Assembly: GCA_022072025.1 (NCBI GenBank)
Contig: JAJVIP010000026.1
Coordinates: 54,068-118,067, forward strand
Direction: 5' to 3'
DNA length: 64,000 nucleotides
Source of the DNA: Elusimicrobiota bacterium
GTDB lineage: Bacteria; Elusimicrobiota; Elusimicrobia; F11
The notes below the pieces were generated by a model. That model did no database searches. It had not been told where the DNA came from and worked only from the letters and a program-made list of their open reading frames with translations. Below are positions 46,673-56,216 of this stretch, one piece after another (position 1 is the stretch's first letter; the number at the start of each line of letters is the position of its first letter). Both the position numbers and the translations under genes were made by a program.

Positions 46673-47430
46673 AAATGACCGCAGAAAACGAAAATACGCA
46701 AATGACGCGACGGGATTTTTTGGAGAAGGCGGCGCTGGCGACCGTTGCCGTGTCGTCTCTTCCGTCAGTGGCGAAAGCGATGGAGACTGTCACCGGAGTG
46801 TCCTTTCATAAAGGAGAAAAGAAAATGGACGTCATCAAAACATTCACGCCAAAAAATTATGGACGATTAATCGGCACGGCAGGGTTCTCAGACGCGCTTC
46901 TTAAGAATCACTTCACGCTGTATCAAGGTTACGTGAAGAACACGAATGGTCTGGCTGACACGCTGACAGGCATGGTGAAAGACGGCAAGTCCGCCTCTCC
47001 GGAATACGCCGAATTGAAACGGCGGTTCGGCTGGGAGTTCAACGGCATGCGTCTTCACGAGTTGTATTTCGACAACATGTCGAAGTCGAGCGCGTCGCTT
47101 ACATCAGCCAGTCATGATCTAGCGCACGCCATCGACGATCAATTCGGAAGCTACAACCAATGGCAAGCGGACTTCGTTGCCGCCGGGTCCATGCGCGGCA
47201 TTGGTTGGGTTGTTCTGGCTTTCGATCCGCAAAGCAACCGGTTCTTTAATGTGTGGATTAACGAGCATGACGGCGGGCATCTATCGGGGGCGATTCCACT
47301 GCTTGTAATGGATGTATTCGAGCATGCCTACGTTCTCGACTACGGACTGAAGAAGATCGACTACATTGAAGCGTTCTTAAAAGCAATTGATTGGACGGTC
47401 GTTTCCAAGCGGTTTGGCGCGGAGAGGTAG
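46669..47430 (+). CDS. Tat-exported Fe/Mn superoxide dismutase
   Basis: A 253-residue protein. A twin-arginine signal (TRRDFLEKAALATVAVSSLP) precedes the SOD fold. Metal ligands are in place: His in LLKNHFTLYQGYV, His in RLHELYFDN, Asp and His in VMDVFEHAYVLDYG. It converts superoxide to peroxide, here in the periplasm, which suits the exported catalase-peroxidase nearby. Start overlaps the cytochrome stop; ATG at 46675 is an alternative. Confidence 0.9.
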   Translation: MKMTAENENTQMTRRDFLEKAALATVAVSSLPSVAKAMETVTGVSFHKGEKKMDVIKTFTPKNYGRLIGTAGFSDALLKNHFTLYQGYVKNTNGLADTLTGMVKDGKSASPEYAELKRRFGWEFNGMRLHELYFDNMSKSSASLTSASHDLAHAIDDQFGSYNQWQADFVAAGSMRGIGWVVLAFDPQSNRFFNVWINEHDGGHLSGAIPLLVMDVFEHAYVLDYGLKKIDYIEAFLKAIDWTVVSKRFGAER

Positions 47431-47433
47431 TTT

Positions 47434-47562
47434 ATGCAACGAAAAGTTCTGCTTGTGGCGTTCGCCTTATCGTTGCTGGTCTCGGTTGGCGCATGGATGT
47501 TGGTCGGCAAAACGACCAATGCGGCGCATTCTTGTTGTTCTGTTCCCGCAACGCAGAAATAA
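47434..47562 (+). CDS. 42-aa membrane peptide with His-Cys-Cys end
   Basis: MQRKVLLVAFALSLLVSVGA, then MLVGKTTNAAHSCCSVPATQK-stop. One membrane helix, then HSCCSV facing the periplasm, a possible metal-binding tail. GGAGAGG precedes the ATG, and it follows the SOD stop by 3 bases. It could be a small copper chaperone fragment for the SCO/oxidase genes. Too short for a family call. Confidence 0.5.
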   Translation: MQRKVLLVAFALSLLVSVGAWMLVGKTTNAAHSCCSVPATQK

Positions 47563-47634
47563 TGATCACTCCACGCGGCGCGTGGGTCATACCTCCTATG
47601 ACCTGCGCGCCTGTGGCGTGAATGGAGAGAAGAA

Positions 47635-48243
47635 ATGAGAAAAGATCTATTTTTTATTTTTGTGTTTTCTTTGGGCGTGGCTGGGTGCCGGAAGCAGGCG
47701 CTTCCGCCAACCGACTATGGGAACATCGGTGATTTCAAATTAACTTCCGTCACGACGACCAATCAAGGAAACGTGGATAAGAAGGCGTTGTCCGGCCGCG
47801 TTTGGATCGCGAATTTTATCTTGACCAATTGCAACGGACCTTGCCCAATCCTTTCGGGAAACATGGAAAAGCTTCAGTCCGAACTTCCTCAGGAAGTAGG
47901 GTTTCTGTCTTTCACCGTTGATCCGGAGAATGACGACGCTCCCTCTCTTCAGCGTTACGCGAAGCGGTTCAGCGCCGACCCTAGTCGTTGGCTGTTTGTT
48001 CGCGGAGACAAAGCTTCACTTTATGAGCTGTATGAAAAAGGATTTAAGGTTGTGGCGGCCGAGGATAAAACATTGCCGCTGGCCGAGCGGTTCGTGCACA
48101 CCACGAAGTTTGTCTTGCTGGATCAGAACGGGACCATCAAAGGATATTTCGATGGCGACACGCCGTATGGGTTAACGAAATTGAAACGCGAGGCGTTGAG
48201 CTTATTGAGAGGAGGCGCGGGCCATGATCGCAACAACGCATGA
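47635..48243 (+). CDS. SCO1/SenC-family copper protein
   Basis: A 202-residue lipoprotein (lipobox GVAGC) with a thioredoxin-like fold. The copper motif C-x-x-x-C is present (NCNGPCP) and the later His ligand in RFVHTTKFVLLD. Such proteins deliver copper or reduce cysteines during oxidase assembly, or protect against oxidative stress. It overlaps the next gene by 20 bases. No heme-copper oxidase is in the window; the adjacent oxidase is a diiron one. Confidence 0.88.
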   Translation: MRKDLFFIFVFSLGVAGCRKQALPPTDYGNIGDFKLTSVTTTNQGNVDKKALSGRVWIANFILTNCNGPCPILSGNMEKLQSELPQEVGFLSFTVDPENDDAPSLQRYAKRFSADPSRWLFVRGDKASLYELYEKGFKVVAAEDKTLPLAERFVHTTKFVLLDQNGTIKGYFDGDTPYGLTKLKREALSLLRGGAGHDRNNA

Positions 48244-48877
48244 TCTGAAAGCGGAGCAACTCAAAACCCTGAATAGCAGCCGGCGTCCTTACGGCTTTTT
48301 GGCAAAGATCCTGTTTACAGGGATGGACCTCGTCTATGGGAAGGAGAGAACGCTTTCCAAGTTCAAGGTGCTTGAGGTGATTGCCCGCGTGCCCTATCAG
48401 TCGTGGGAGCATGTGGCTTATATCGCGATGACGCATACCTACGCCAAACCGGGATTTGCGCGTCGGATTTTCGAGTTCGTGGTCGAATCCCGCCGACAGC
48501 AGGATAACGAGCAATGGCATCTTTTGATCCTTGAAGAAATGGTGCAGAAACGCAAAGGAAAAGAAAACGTCATCCTTCACCGCGTTGTCCCGCAGGTCAT
48601 CGCTTTTGTCTACTACCACATCAGTTGGTTTCTGTATGTGATTCAGCCCCGCTTGAGCTACGAACTGAACGCCGATTTTGAGGATCACGCGGAACACGAA
48701 TACATGGAATACGTTCGGGAAAATCCTGAGTTGGAGCGCCAACCGTTTGAGAGTGAATTCACTGCCGACTATGGGTGGTTCGAAAACGAAGCGGATCTTT
48801 TTCGCCAAATCGCTCTTGATGAACGTCATCACAAAGAAGAGAGTCTGGAGAGAATGTTGAAGCCGAGGTTTGAGTGA
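48224..48877 (+). CDS. Alternative oxidase (diiron quinol oxidase)
   Basis: A 217-residue protein with the four-helix diiron pattern. Ligand-bearing segments in order: SKFKVLEVIARVPYQSWEH, ESRRQQDNEQWHLLILEEM, ADFEDHAEHEYMEY and IALDERHHKEE, matching the E, ExxH, E, ExxH set of the AOX family. Non-proton-pumping quinol oxidation to water would lower superoxide formation. It is rare outside some bacteria and eukaryotes. The next gene overlaps its stop (GTGA). Confidence 0.8.
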   Translation: MIATTHDLKAEQLKTLNSSRRPYGFLAKILFTGMDLVYGKERTLSKFKVLEVIARVPYQSWEHVAYIAMTHTYAKPGFARRIFEFVVESRRQQDNEQWHLLILEEMVQKRKGKENVILHRVVPQVIAFVYYHISWFLYVIQPRLSYELNADFEDHAEHEYMEYVRENPELERQPFESEFTADYGWFENEADLFRQIALDERHHKEESLERMLKPRFE

Positions 48878-49314
48878 CCAAGATATTTCGCTTGATGTTG
48901 ATCGGATTTATCATCGTTGGCTCTGTTCCCATTCAGCCGGCGGCTCAGTTTCAGCAACAAGAAGATTGTGTGGTTTGCGGTCATGCCTGCTGCTGTCCTG
49001 AAATGTGCAAGCCGCTAATCAATAAGATGAAGGTAGATGCTGCGTCGCATTGTTCCATGCAACAAAGTCGGAAGCAGTTGAAAGTTGAATCGTGTGATCA
49101 GCTCAATTCGATTTGCCGTCTTCAAAGTGCTCCATCGGCGGGAATTTTGAATCTGAAAATCGAGTCTTTTTGGCCGAACCCGCAGTTAACCGTTTGGGGC
49201 GACGGTGCTCCATCTTCTGGATTTTCGAAAGAGCGAATTCGCGAATCCGATTTTGAGTTCTCTTATCCTGTCCCCTTGGATGTGCGGACTCCCCCTCCCA
49301 GATCTCTGAACTGA
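48874..49314 (+). CDS. Exported Cys-rich protein ending PPPR; candidate copper uORF
   Basis: A 146-residue protein with GTG start overlapping the oxidase stop. Export signal, then CVVCGHACCCPEMCKP, HCSM and further Cys (ESCDQLNSIC), typical of copper-binding, and a tail VRTPPPRSLN-stop. A close paralogue is at 57801, also before a TonB receptor gene. Pro-rich tail, Cys cluster and position suggest a copper-sensing nascent chain controlling the OprC-like receptor. A structural copper-binding protein is the alternative. Confidence 0.6.
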   Translation: MTKIFRLMLIGFIIVGSVPIQPAAQFQQQEDCVVCGHACCCPEMCKPLINKMKVDAASHCSMQQSRKQLKVESCDQLNSICRLQSAPSAGILNLKIESFWPNPQLTVWGDGAPSSGFSKERIRESDFEFSYPVPLDVRTPPPRSLN

Positions 49315-49385
49315 TCCTCCCTTTTATCTATCAACGAAACGACCCGAAAGCGATTTTAGAACCGTAGGCGGTGTCTTATTTATTT

Positions 49386-49403
49386 CGGCCGCGTCAGCGG
49401 CCG
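49386..49403 (+). terminator. Hairpin with T tract before the copper receptor gene
   Basis: CGGCCGC-GTCA-GCGGCCG is a perfect 7-base stem followed by TGTTATTCTTTTT. It is either an intrinsic terminator of the upstream gene or, given the position 28 bases before the receptor ATG, an attenuator. Confidence 0.65.
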
Positions 49404-49431
49404 TGTTATTCTTTTTCAATTAAGGAGACCC

Positions 49432-51516
49432 ATGAATATGATTTTTCAACCATCAAGATGGCGGCTGTTGGCCGCCGTTCCATTTTTCTTTTTTTCTTCC
49501 ATAGTAAAGGTGAGCGCGGAAGAGTCCGACGGCATGCCTGTCTATGAACTTGAGCCCTTGATCCGGGTTGCGCCGAATGTCATGTCCGGAAAACGCATTT
49601 CGGGAAAATCCATTCGAACCGCCAAACCGATCGATCTGGCCGAGATCCTCTCATCCGAAATGCCGTCGATCGCCCCGGCCCGGAAAAGTCCCACAGCTGG
49701 CGATATTGTTTTACGGGGGTTGAGCCGTGACAATGTTTTGATCACGGTCGATGAAACAAAAACCTTCTGCGCCTGTCCGAACCGAATGGACCCGCCCGCT
49801 TTCCACGTGAGCTCGCAACAAATCGATTCTATCCAGGTTCGCCCGGGGCCATTTTCGGTCGATCAGGGCGGAACAATTGGAGGGACGGTTTTCGTCCGCA
49901 CGAATGAATCGTTCGACCATCCTTTCCTGCGCGCTTATGGATATGCGGGGAGTTACGATTACGTGGCCGGCGGAATCACAGGAGGAGGCCCCCTCTCAAA
50001 AAATTTCTCCGCCTTGGGCGGGATTTATGATCAACAGGGAGGCGTATACGAGGATGGGGCCGGGATTCCCTTCACAAAGCTCTCCGGCACAAATTATCGC
50101 CCCGACTATTTCGATGCGACAGCCTTCAAAGTTTTCAACGGAGAAGCCAAGGCGGCCTACACGCTGAGCGGCGGAGGGTCCATCACCGGAAATTATGCCT
50201 ATCAGGATGCGACCGATGTCTTGTATCCGGGGCTCCAGATGGACGCTCGGTCCGACACCATGAATCGCGGGGCGATCGCGATTCGACTTCCGAGTTCTTC
50301 CGCCCTTGCTTCCACGGTTGAGGTTTCGGCGGCCTATAGCCATGTCGATCACGACATGAGCGATGCTTTCCGAACCAGCGTCAACAACATGGCGGGCGCC
50401 TTCGCAGGGCGGGGTTACTTCATGCGCACGCAAGCGGAAACCTCCTATACGGGCGCTCGGCTTAAAGCCACAAAGAGTTTTGATAAGGGGCAGGCTCGAT
50501 ACGGTGTCGATGCCCAACGGCGGCTCTGGGATGCCGACAATGTGGTTGGGTCAAACTTGAACAACATGCTTCCGGATACCGTGACCGACCGAGCCGGCGC
50601 ATGGGCGGTGGTTGAGACCCGGCGGGACCAATCGGCCTTTGAATCCGGCGCCCGCCTTGACCTGAGTCGAAGCGAAGCCCGCGACAACATCGACTTCGTT
50701 CAAAGCCTGCGAGGCACGAAGACCAACGAGCGGAGGGACGTGCTTCCTTCGATCTACGGGCTTGTCAGCCACGACTTTTCGGATCGATGGAACGGTTACA
50801 CAGGCATCGGTTTCGCCACCCGCGAACCGGACGCCCAAGAACGTTACATCAGTTTGAATCGGCCCATGACCAATCCGGATTGGGTGGGTAACCCGGACAT
50901 CAATCCCGTTAAGAGTCTTGAAATTCAACCTGGTGCCCGTTGGTCAAACAAAGTGGCAGATGCCAAACTCAGTTTGTTTCATTCCTGGCTGTTCGATTAC
51001 ATCTATCTTGAGAGTCTCCCCTTAACTTCTCCGGCTCGGGCAACGTCTTATACCAACATCGACGCGCGGTTGTACGGCGGCTCTGCTGACGTCGGATATT
51101 CGCCGTTTTCTTTCCTGCGCTTGGAGGGGAATCTCGCCTGGCAGGAAGGCGTTAAGGAAACCAAACCGGCTCAAGCGACCAACCGTGTGCTCGCCGAGGT
51201 GCCTCCGTTAAGAGGACGATTGTCTGCGTCGGGATTGTTTGATCGTTGGTCTATTCGAACGGACTTGCTGATGCAAGCGCGCCTCCACCGAATCGATACG
51301 GATCTCAATGAAAAGCCAATCGCTGGATGGGGCGTGCTCAATATTGCCGCCAGCGTTCGCCTCATGAAAAGCTTGACGTTGGGTTTGGGCGTCGATAACG
51401 CGTTCAACAAAACATACGCGGTTGCCAATTCCTTCGTGCGCGATCCGTTCAGCAATAACACGATCGTGAACGAACCCGGGCGTTTCTATTACGCCCGTCT
51501 TGGGGCGGAATTCTAA
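49432..51516 (+). CDS. TonB-dependent copper receptor (OprC/NosA-like)
   Basis: A 694-residue receptor with signal peptide, plug domain and barrel ending [10 protein letters not shown]. Plug motif [14 protein letters not shown] contains the C-x-x-x-M pair (C115, M119) and the MDPP that marks the OprC/NosA family; the barrel has [10 protein letters not shown] with H307-x-M309, the second pair of copper ligands in OprC. It imports copper across the outer membrane. Close upstream: Cys-rich small protein and a hairpin. Copper supply fits the SCO protein in the same cluster. Confidence 0.88.
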   Translation: MNMIFQPSRWRLLAAVPFFFFSSIVKVSAEESDGMPVYELEPLIRVAPNVMSGKRISGKSIRTAKPIDLAEILSSEMPSIAPARKSPTAGDIVLRGLSRDNVLITVDETKTFCACPNRMDPPAFHVSSQQIDSIQVRPGPFSVDQGGTIGGTVFVRTNESFDHPFLRAYGYAGSYDYVAGGITGGGPLSKNFSALGGIYDQQGGVYEDGAGIPFTKLSGTNYRPDYFDATAFKVFNGEAKAAYTLSGGGSITGNYAYQDATDVLYPGLQMDARSDTMNRGAIAIRLPSSSALASTVEVSAAYSHVDHDMSDAFRTSVNNMAGAFAGRGYFMRTQAETSYTGARLKATKSFDKGQARYGVDAQRRLWDADNVVGSNLNNMLPDTVTDRAGAWAVVETRRDQSAFESGARLDLSRSEARDNIDFVQSLRGTKTNERRDVLPSIYGLVSHDFSDRWNGYTGIGFATREPDAQERYISLNRPMTNPDWVGNPDINPVKSLEIQPGARWSNKVADAKLSLFHSWLFDYIYLESLPLTSPARATSYTNIDARLYGGSADVGYSPFSFLRLEGNLAWQEGVKETKPAQATNRVLAEVPPLRGRLSASGLFDRWSIRTDLLMQARLHRIDTDLNEKPIAGWGVLNIAASVRLMKSLTLGLGVDNAFNKTYAVANSFVRDPFSNNTIVNEPGRFYYARLGAEF

Positions 51517-51599
51517 ACCGTCATTAATCGATGAGCCCAAGAAACAATTTCTTTCTCGGTCTCTGAGTCGCCTTCAAATCAACGGCCAGCAAGAACGGC

Positions 51600-52533
<934 letters not shown>

Positions 52534-52621
52534 ATGACAATTTCCACAAACCCTGATTTTTATTCGGAGTTTTCTGGAAGATTAATAAGGCAAATTGGAT
52601 TGACAAATCGCCACCATGGTA

Positions 52622-52774
52622 ATGGCACCATCAAAATCGCCCGTACCATTGCAATCAAGGGTCAAAAATAGCCCCATTTTGTATGGGAAAATGTATGGGG
52701 AAAAAGTCGATTTTCCATCGAGGTGCCATAGTCCGTGGGATGCCATCTCTATGGTCCCCAGACCAACCCAGTAG
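52622..52774 (+). CDS. PWDAI small ORF (50 aa), intact copy
   Basis: MAPSKSPVPLQSRVKNSPIL, YGKMYGEKVDFPSRCH, SPWDAISMVPRPTQ-stop. The first two thirds are almost base-identical to 41993, while the last 60 bases differ mostly at silent positions, a mosaic that suggests recombination within the repeat. It follows the katG remnant by 88 bases. Confidence 0.55.
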   Translation: MAPSKSPVPLQSRVKNSPILYGKMYGEKVDFPSRCHSPWDAISMVPRPTQ

Positions 52775-52785
52775 CCAACAATTGT

Positions 52786-52853
52786 TTAGGATTTAGTGCT
52801 TAGTGATTCGTCATTAGAATTTCAAATCCTAAATCCGAAACCCTAAATCCTAA
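52786..52853. repeat. Inverted repeat next to the four-helix-bundle gene
   Basis: TTAGGATTTAG (52786-52796) and CTAAATCCTAA (52843-52853) are exact complements; the interior has more AAATCC/GGATTT units. It lies just 3' of the minus-strand gene at 52859 and may terminate it or be a mobile end. Confidence 0.6.
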
Positions 52854-52858
52854 TCCAT

Positions 52859-53230
52859 CTATTGTCGAAACTTATTTATTATCGATCCAAAGATTTTTCC
52901 CAGCTCTTCGGTTTCTTGAATCAATCGCTTCTGTTCCAAGATCAACTCCTGATTGTTTTCACAATCAATTAGTCTCAACCAAAGTAAGCTTTCCTTAGCT
53001 TCTTTCTTGGAAATCTTCATTCTTAGAAGGAAGTCCTTCGTGCTGACGGCTTCATTTGCCTCTATATAATTGGCTGCCACCGATCCCGATGAACGCATAA
53101 GCTGCTTCTTATCTTCGAAGTTTGACTGATTGGATTTTAATTTTGAGAGAAAGCTGCGAACGTTTTTCGCGTATGAAAAAGTTCGGTCTTCCAAATCAAA
53201 CACTCTTCCTGATTTTTGTTCAACTTCCAT
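52859..53230 (-). CDS. Four-helix-bundle protein (23S rRNA IVS-protein family)
   Basis: A 123-residue all-helical protein. Motifs typical of the family: FSYAKNVRSFLSKL, GSVAANYIEANEA, FLLRMKISKKEAKESLLWLRL. GGAGGA precedes the ATG. The family occurs inside 23S rRNA intervening sequences or as stand-alone mobile genes; no rRNA is here. Codon and base use are AT-richer than neighbours, a sign of separate origin. Flanked by a PWDAI repeat and a fragment of repeat R. Confidence 0.85.
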   Translation of the reverse strand: MEVEQKSGRVFDLEDRTFSYAKNVRSFLSKLKSNQSNFEDKKQLMRSSGSVAANYIEANEAVSTKDFLLRMKISKKEAKESLLWLRLIDCENNQELILEQKRLIQETEELGKIFGSIINKFRQ

Positions 53231-53321
53231 GTGATTGTTCCTCCATTAATATTAATTTGGAGGGGCAATTTATGAGGGGGTTTGTGACGAAGGATTCAGA
53301 TAATATCAGAAAGCAAAAAAG

Positions 53322-53490
53322 GTTGCGTCTAGCAAAGTGGGCAGGAAGACCGCAGTTGTGAGCAAGAGTGGGCATCGTCGTATGGGAAAACGTATGGGAA
53401 AGCTTCGGAATTTGCCAGCACCTCGGCCGAAGAAATCAGCGGTGTATGGCAGAACTGTATGGGAAGGCGTGGTTAATCGATAAATTATCA
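53322..53490 (+). repeat. 3' fragment of repeat R
   Basis: GGCAGGAAGACCGCAGTTGT, GTATGGGAAAACGTATGGG, TTGCCAGCACCTCGGCCGA and GTATGGCAGAACTGTATGGG follow the order of the 3' part of R (compare 40800-40925). The 5' PWDAI part is missing here but is supplied by the separate copy at 52622. Confidence 0.7.
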
Positions 53491-53535
53491 ACGGTTTGTC
53501 ATGGCTTTGTCACAGGTGCCATTTATCCTTCCCCT

Positions 53536-53988
53536 ATGCGAAAAGGAATGGCCCTCGCAGCTTTAATGGTTTTGTTGACGACAGGCGCAATGGAAGCCTT
53601 GCAAACCGCACGTCCTCCAAAACTGATTTTGACCAATAAACTGAATGGTCTTGAGAGCGCCTCCGAATTTTCCTGTTCCGAGATAATTCATGGCTATTTG
53701 ACCCTTCCAGAAAAAGCAGTCGGCGCCCACACGATTGAAGGAATCTGGGTCATGCCCAATGGAGTGGTGGCAGAACATTCTAAAAATCAGGTTGAATTCT
53801 CGGCCCCTGGTCGCCAAACTGCTTATGTATGGCTTGAGTTTCAAGACAAATCGAGCGGTACACTGGGGGACTTCAGATCCAGGGGAGATGAGCCAGATCC
53901 CGTGAATCCCCAAAATGGCGAATGGCAGGTCAAAGTTTTATGGAATGGCCGGCCACTTGTCGAATCGAAATTCAAAGTCAAGTGTTGA
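53536..53988 (+). CDS. Exported protein of unknown function
   Basis: A 150-residue protein. I chose the ATG at 53536 because it begins a signal peptide (MRKGMALAALMVLLTTGAME). Mature part is beta-rich with EGIWVMPNGVVAEHSKN and [17 protein letters not shown]. One Cys near the middle and one at the C-terminus. A diverged fragment of the same family lies at 57490. Not recognised. Confidence 0.6.
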   Translation: MRKGMALAALMVLLTTGAMEALQTARPPKLILTNKLNGLESASEFSCSEIIHGYLTLPEKAVGAHTIEGIWVMPNGVVAEHSKNQVEFSAPGRQTAYVWLEFQDKSSGTLGDFRSRGDEPDPVNPQNGEWQVKVLWNGRPLVESKFKVKC

Positions 53989-54011
53989 AGTTCAAATGTG
54001 AGGTGAGCAAT

Positions 54012-54179
54012 ATGAAAAATACAACCACTTATTTACGATTGATCGTGGGTCTTTTTTCAATTGTATTTGTTGCCGGATTTGTTTCGGGCTGCAACAAGAA
54101 AAAAGATTCATCCCTAACACGGTCCGGCGGAGGGGTTTCATCTCAAAGCATTGTAACCCTAAGGGGGGCTGCACAATGA
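54012..54179 (+). CDS. Small lipoprotein
   Basis: A 55-residue protein with one N-terminal helix and lipobox FVSGC followed by NKKKDSSL. Its stop overlaps the ATG of the next gene (ATGA), so it is translated with it. Function unknown. Confidence 0.55.
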   Translation: MKNTTTYLRLIVGLFSIVFVAGFVSGCNKKKDSSLTRSGGGVSSQSIVTLRGAAQ

Positions 54180-54790
54180 AAAAGCTAATTTTGTCAGCTC
54201 TGCTCCTTTTTTCGGCCGCCAACGGCTTTTGCGCGAATATTGGATCACCACAAGCCGTCCGTATAAAATTCTATGAGTTCTGGGTTTCACAAAACGCAAA
54301 CTGCAGCGACATGACGCGGCTTTACAACGATTCCAGCGCTTCTTATCAAGATGTCACAAACAATATTTCTTTTGGGGACATAACAGTTCCCAATGGGACA
54401 TATCCGTGTGTCGCCGTTAAGTTTAGCGACATTGTTGAGCTTGTACCGAATTTCACCTCCGATGGAGGTAATTGCGTTCAAGGAACAACTTACTCGCGTG
54501 ATTTATTCCGCGGAGGTGATACGTCGACATCACCGGACGGCAGCGTGATCAACGGCAGTGGTAATGCAAGTCCCCCTGGTCAGGTTGAAAATACCATGTA
54601 CGCATATTTTTCCACCTCGGGGAACAATACCACCAATTCCGGTATGGCTCCAAGTGAGCCGGCACTTATTTCAACTCCATTTATCGTGAATGGAGACAAC
54701 ACCGCCACGTTTGTTTGGGACTTTACCAATGGAATAGAAGATACCGGAGGTTCATGTTCACCGGAGTCCGTAACGTTTGGGTTTCGCTAA
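54176..54790 (+). CDS. Secreted Cys-containing protein of unknown function
   Basis: A 204-residue protein with signal peptide (to GFCAN). Mature part is rich in Asn, Ser, Thr and Gly with about five Cys likely in disulfides (NCSDM, YPCVAV, GNCVQG, GSCSPE). Predicted extracellular beta domain. Linked to the small lipoprotein by ATGA. No family recognised. Confidence 0.55.
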   Translation: MKKLILSALLLFSAANGFCANIGSPQAVRIKFYEFWVSQNANCSDMTRLYNDSSASYQDVTNNISFGDITVPNGTYPCVAVKFSDIVELVPNFTSDGGNCVQGTTYSRDLFRGGDTSTSPDGSVINGSGNASPPGQVENTMYAYFSTSGNNTTNSGMAPSEPALISTPFIVNGDNTATFVWDFTNGIEDTGGSCSPESVTFGFR

Positions 54791-54814
54791 ATAAAAATTT
54801 TCGGAGGCAATTTC

Positions 54815-55468
54815 ATGAAAGCGCTCGGTAAGTTCTTTGTTCTAGTTGGTTTTCTTTCAAGCTGGTCTCTCGGCGCCCACGCGGGCATGGAGGGAGGATC
54901 TAATCAAATCAGTGTTCGGGTCGGCGGAGCTTTTCCGACCTCAGCAAATAATTTTGATGATTCAGCCAAAGCAGGAGTTGCTGGTGGTGTTCAATACCTT
55001 CGACACATCTCCGATCATCTTGGGATCGGATTTCAAGCTGATTATTTTACGTTCCCAGGAAAAGATCGGACGATCGTCCTCCCGAATGGAAACCTCGATG
55101 CGACCTCAGATTCTAATGCGGCTACAGCAGAGTTGGTTGGCCGATACTGCTTTCGCGTGGACAAAAAAATGAGGCCGTATCTTTTGGCCGGAGTGGGAGC
55201 AGCTCGATTCGCTCAGGAAACCAAAGGAACACCGAAAAATGGTACCACCTGGACGGATACGGCAACCCGAGAGGAAAGAACGGTCGCAGATGATTCATCT
55301 GCCAGCTTTGCGGCTTCTTTCGGAGTTGGTTTGGAAACTTCACTTTCGACTCGATTAATGATAGCGATAGAAGCCAACTGGCATGTGTTTGGAGTCGACA
55401 ACGATGAGTTCGGTACCGATGCCATTAATGTTCCTAGTGCATTCTTGAGATTGGGCTGTCGGTTTTAA
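54815..55468 (+). CDS. Outer-membrane beta-barrel protein (OmpW/OmpA-like)
   Basis: A 217-residue exported protein (signal to HAGME) predicted to form an eight-strand barrel: ISVRVGGAFPTSANNF, HLGIGFQADYFTF, MRPYLLAGVGAARFA, SFGVGLETSLSTRLMIAIEA, AFLRLGCRF at the end. RBS CGGAGG. Probably cotranscribed with the two genes upstream. Confidence 0.7.
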   Translation: MKALGKFFVLVGFLSSWSLGAHAGMEGGSNQISVRVGGAFPTSANNFDDSAKAGVAGGVQYLRHISDHLGIGFQADYFTFPGKDRTIVLPNGNLDATSDSNAATAELVGRYCFRVDKKMRPYLLAGVGAARFAQETKGTPKNGTTWTDTATREERTVADDSSASFAASFGVGLETSLSTRLMIAIEANWHVFGVDNDEFGTDAINVPSAFLRLGCRF

Positions 55469-55499
55469 ATTTTCCTTTCAATTCCACGAGCAAAGAAGT

Positions 55500-55643
55500 G
55501 TGATAGCACCATCGAAATCGTCGGTGCTATTGCAGGCAGGGGCAAAAAATCGCCCCCATTTGTATGGGAAAAAAGATGGTTTTCCGGCGAGGTGCCATAG
55601 TCCGTGGGATGCGATCACGATGGTTCCGCGGCCGGCGCAGTAA
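55500..55643 (+). CDS. PWDAI small ORF, shortened copy
   Basis: IAPSKSSVLLQAGAKNRPHL, YGKKDGFPARCH, SPWDAITMVPRPAQ-stop. The usual ATG is ATA here; a GTG one codon earlier (55500) keeps an open frame of 47 codons. Four codons in the YGK region are missing relative to 41993. It follows the barrel gene by 31 bases. Confidence 0.45.
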   Translation: MIAPSKSSVLLQAGAKNRPHLYGKKDGFPARCHSPWDAITMVPRPAQ

Positions 55644-55649
55644 AAATTC

Positions 55650-55860
55650 CCTGCCTGTCATCGCGAGCCGAGCGCCGTTTGCGAGGCGTGGCGATCTCGT
55701 AAATAAAATCTCGACGGGAAACCCGCTTCTCGACGACAAATCGCCTAATTCCCGCCCACCATATGCCCACCGTTTGCCCCAGAATGCGCCACGTTAGGCA
55801 ATGCTTGCCCGTCGTAGCCTTGGCGTAGGCGGGTTGGTCCATGTTGCTCGAAGTGGCGCA
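55650..55860. repeat. REP-like repeats
   Basis: CTGTCATCGCGAGCCGAGCG with GGCGATCTCG, and further on TTGCCCGTCGTAGCCTTGGCG with AGGCGGG, are common extragenic repeat types. The region 55644-56000 holds no convincing gene. Confidence 0.55.
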
Positions 55861-56000
55861 ATATGGCGCGACTCTGTAGCAAAACCTGGTGCAAGCTCGG
55901 ATAGCGGACTGTAGCACCTGCACAGTTGGGATTAGGGGCGAATATTGAGGCGATTTTCGACGATGTTCGGGGAAATTTCGAGTGCAATCAGGTGGAGGAG

Positions 56001-56216
56001 ATGGTAAGCTTAACCGGTATGAAAAAGAAACTGCTCTACACAAACCCCCACTTGCGGTCCGCCAAAAAGTTTAGGGAAGGGGTTATCAGAAATGTCCTCA
56101 GTTCAACGGCCGTGGAAATCGGCAAGGTTCCGAAAGCACTTCAAAAGAAGATTGAAAGCTACGACTTCAAATCCTTCCCGTTAGTTAAATTTAAGCAGAC
56201 TTCTCTGTTCGCTTAA
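56001..56216 (+). CDS. Small basic protein convergent with fic
   Basis: A 71-residue basic protein (MVSLTGMKKKLLYTNPHLRS ... AVEIGKVPKALQKKIESYDF). ATG at 56019 is an alternative. GGAGGAG lies very close to the first ATG. The 3' end overlaps the fic gene tail by 26 bases in convergent orientation. It could be a cognate antitoxin-like partner by position, but Fic antitoxins normally sit upstream on the same strand. Unrecognised. Confidence 0.4.
   Translation: MVSLTGMKKKLLYTNPHLRSAKKFREGVIRNVLSSTAVEIGKVPKALQKKIESYDFKSFPLVKFKQTSLFA

Noticed and set aside
55926..56000. N-terminal extension of the small gene before fic
   Set aside because: The extra 25 codons come from a repeat-rich stretch and have no ribosome site; the later start is better.
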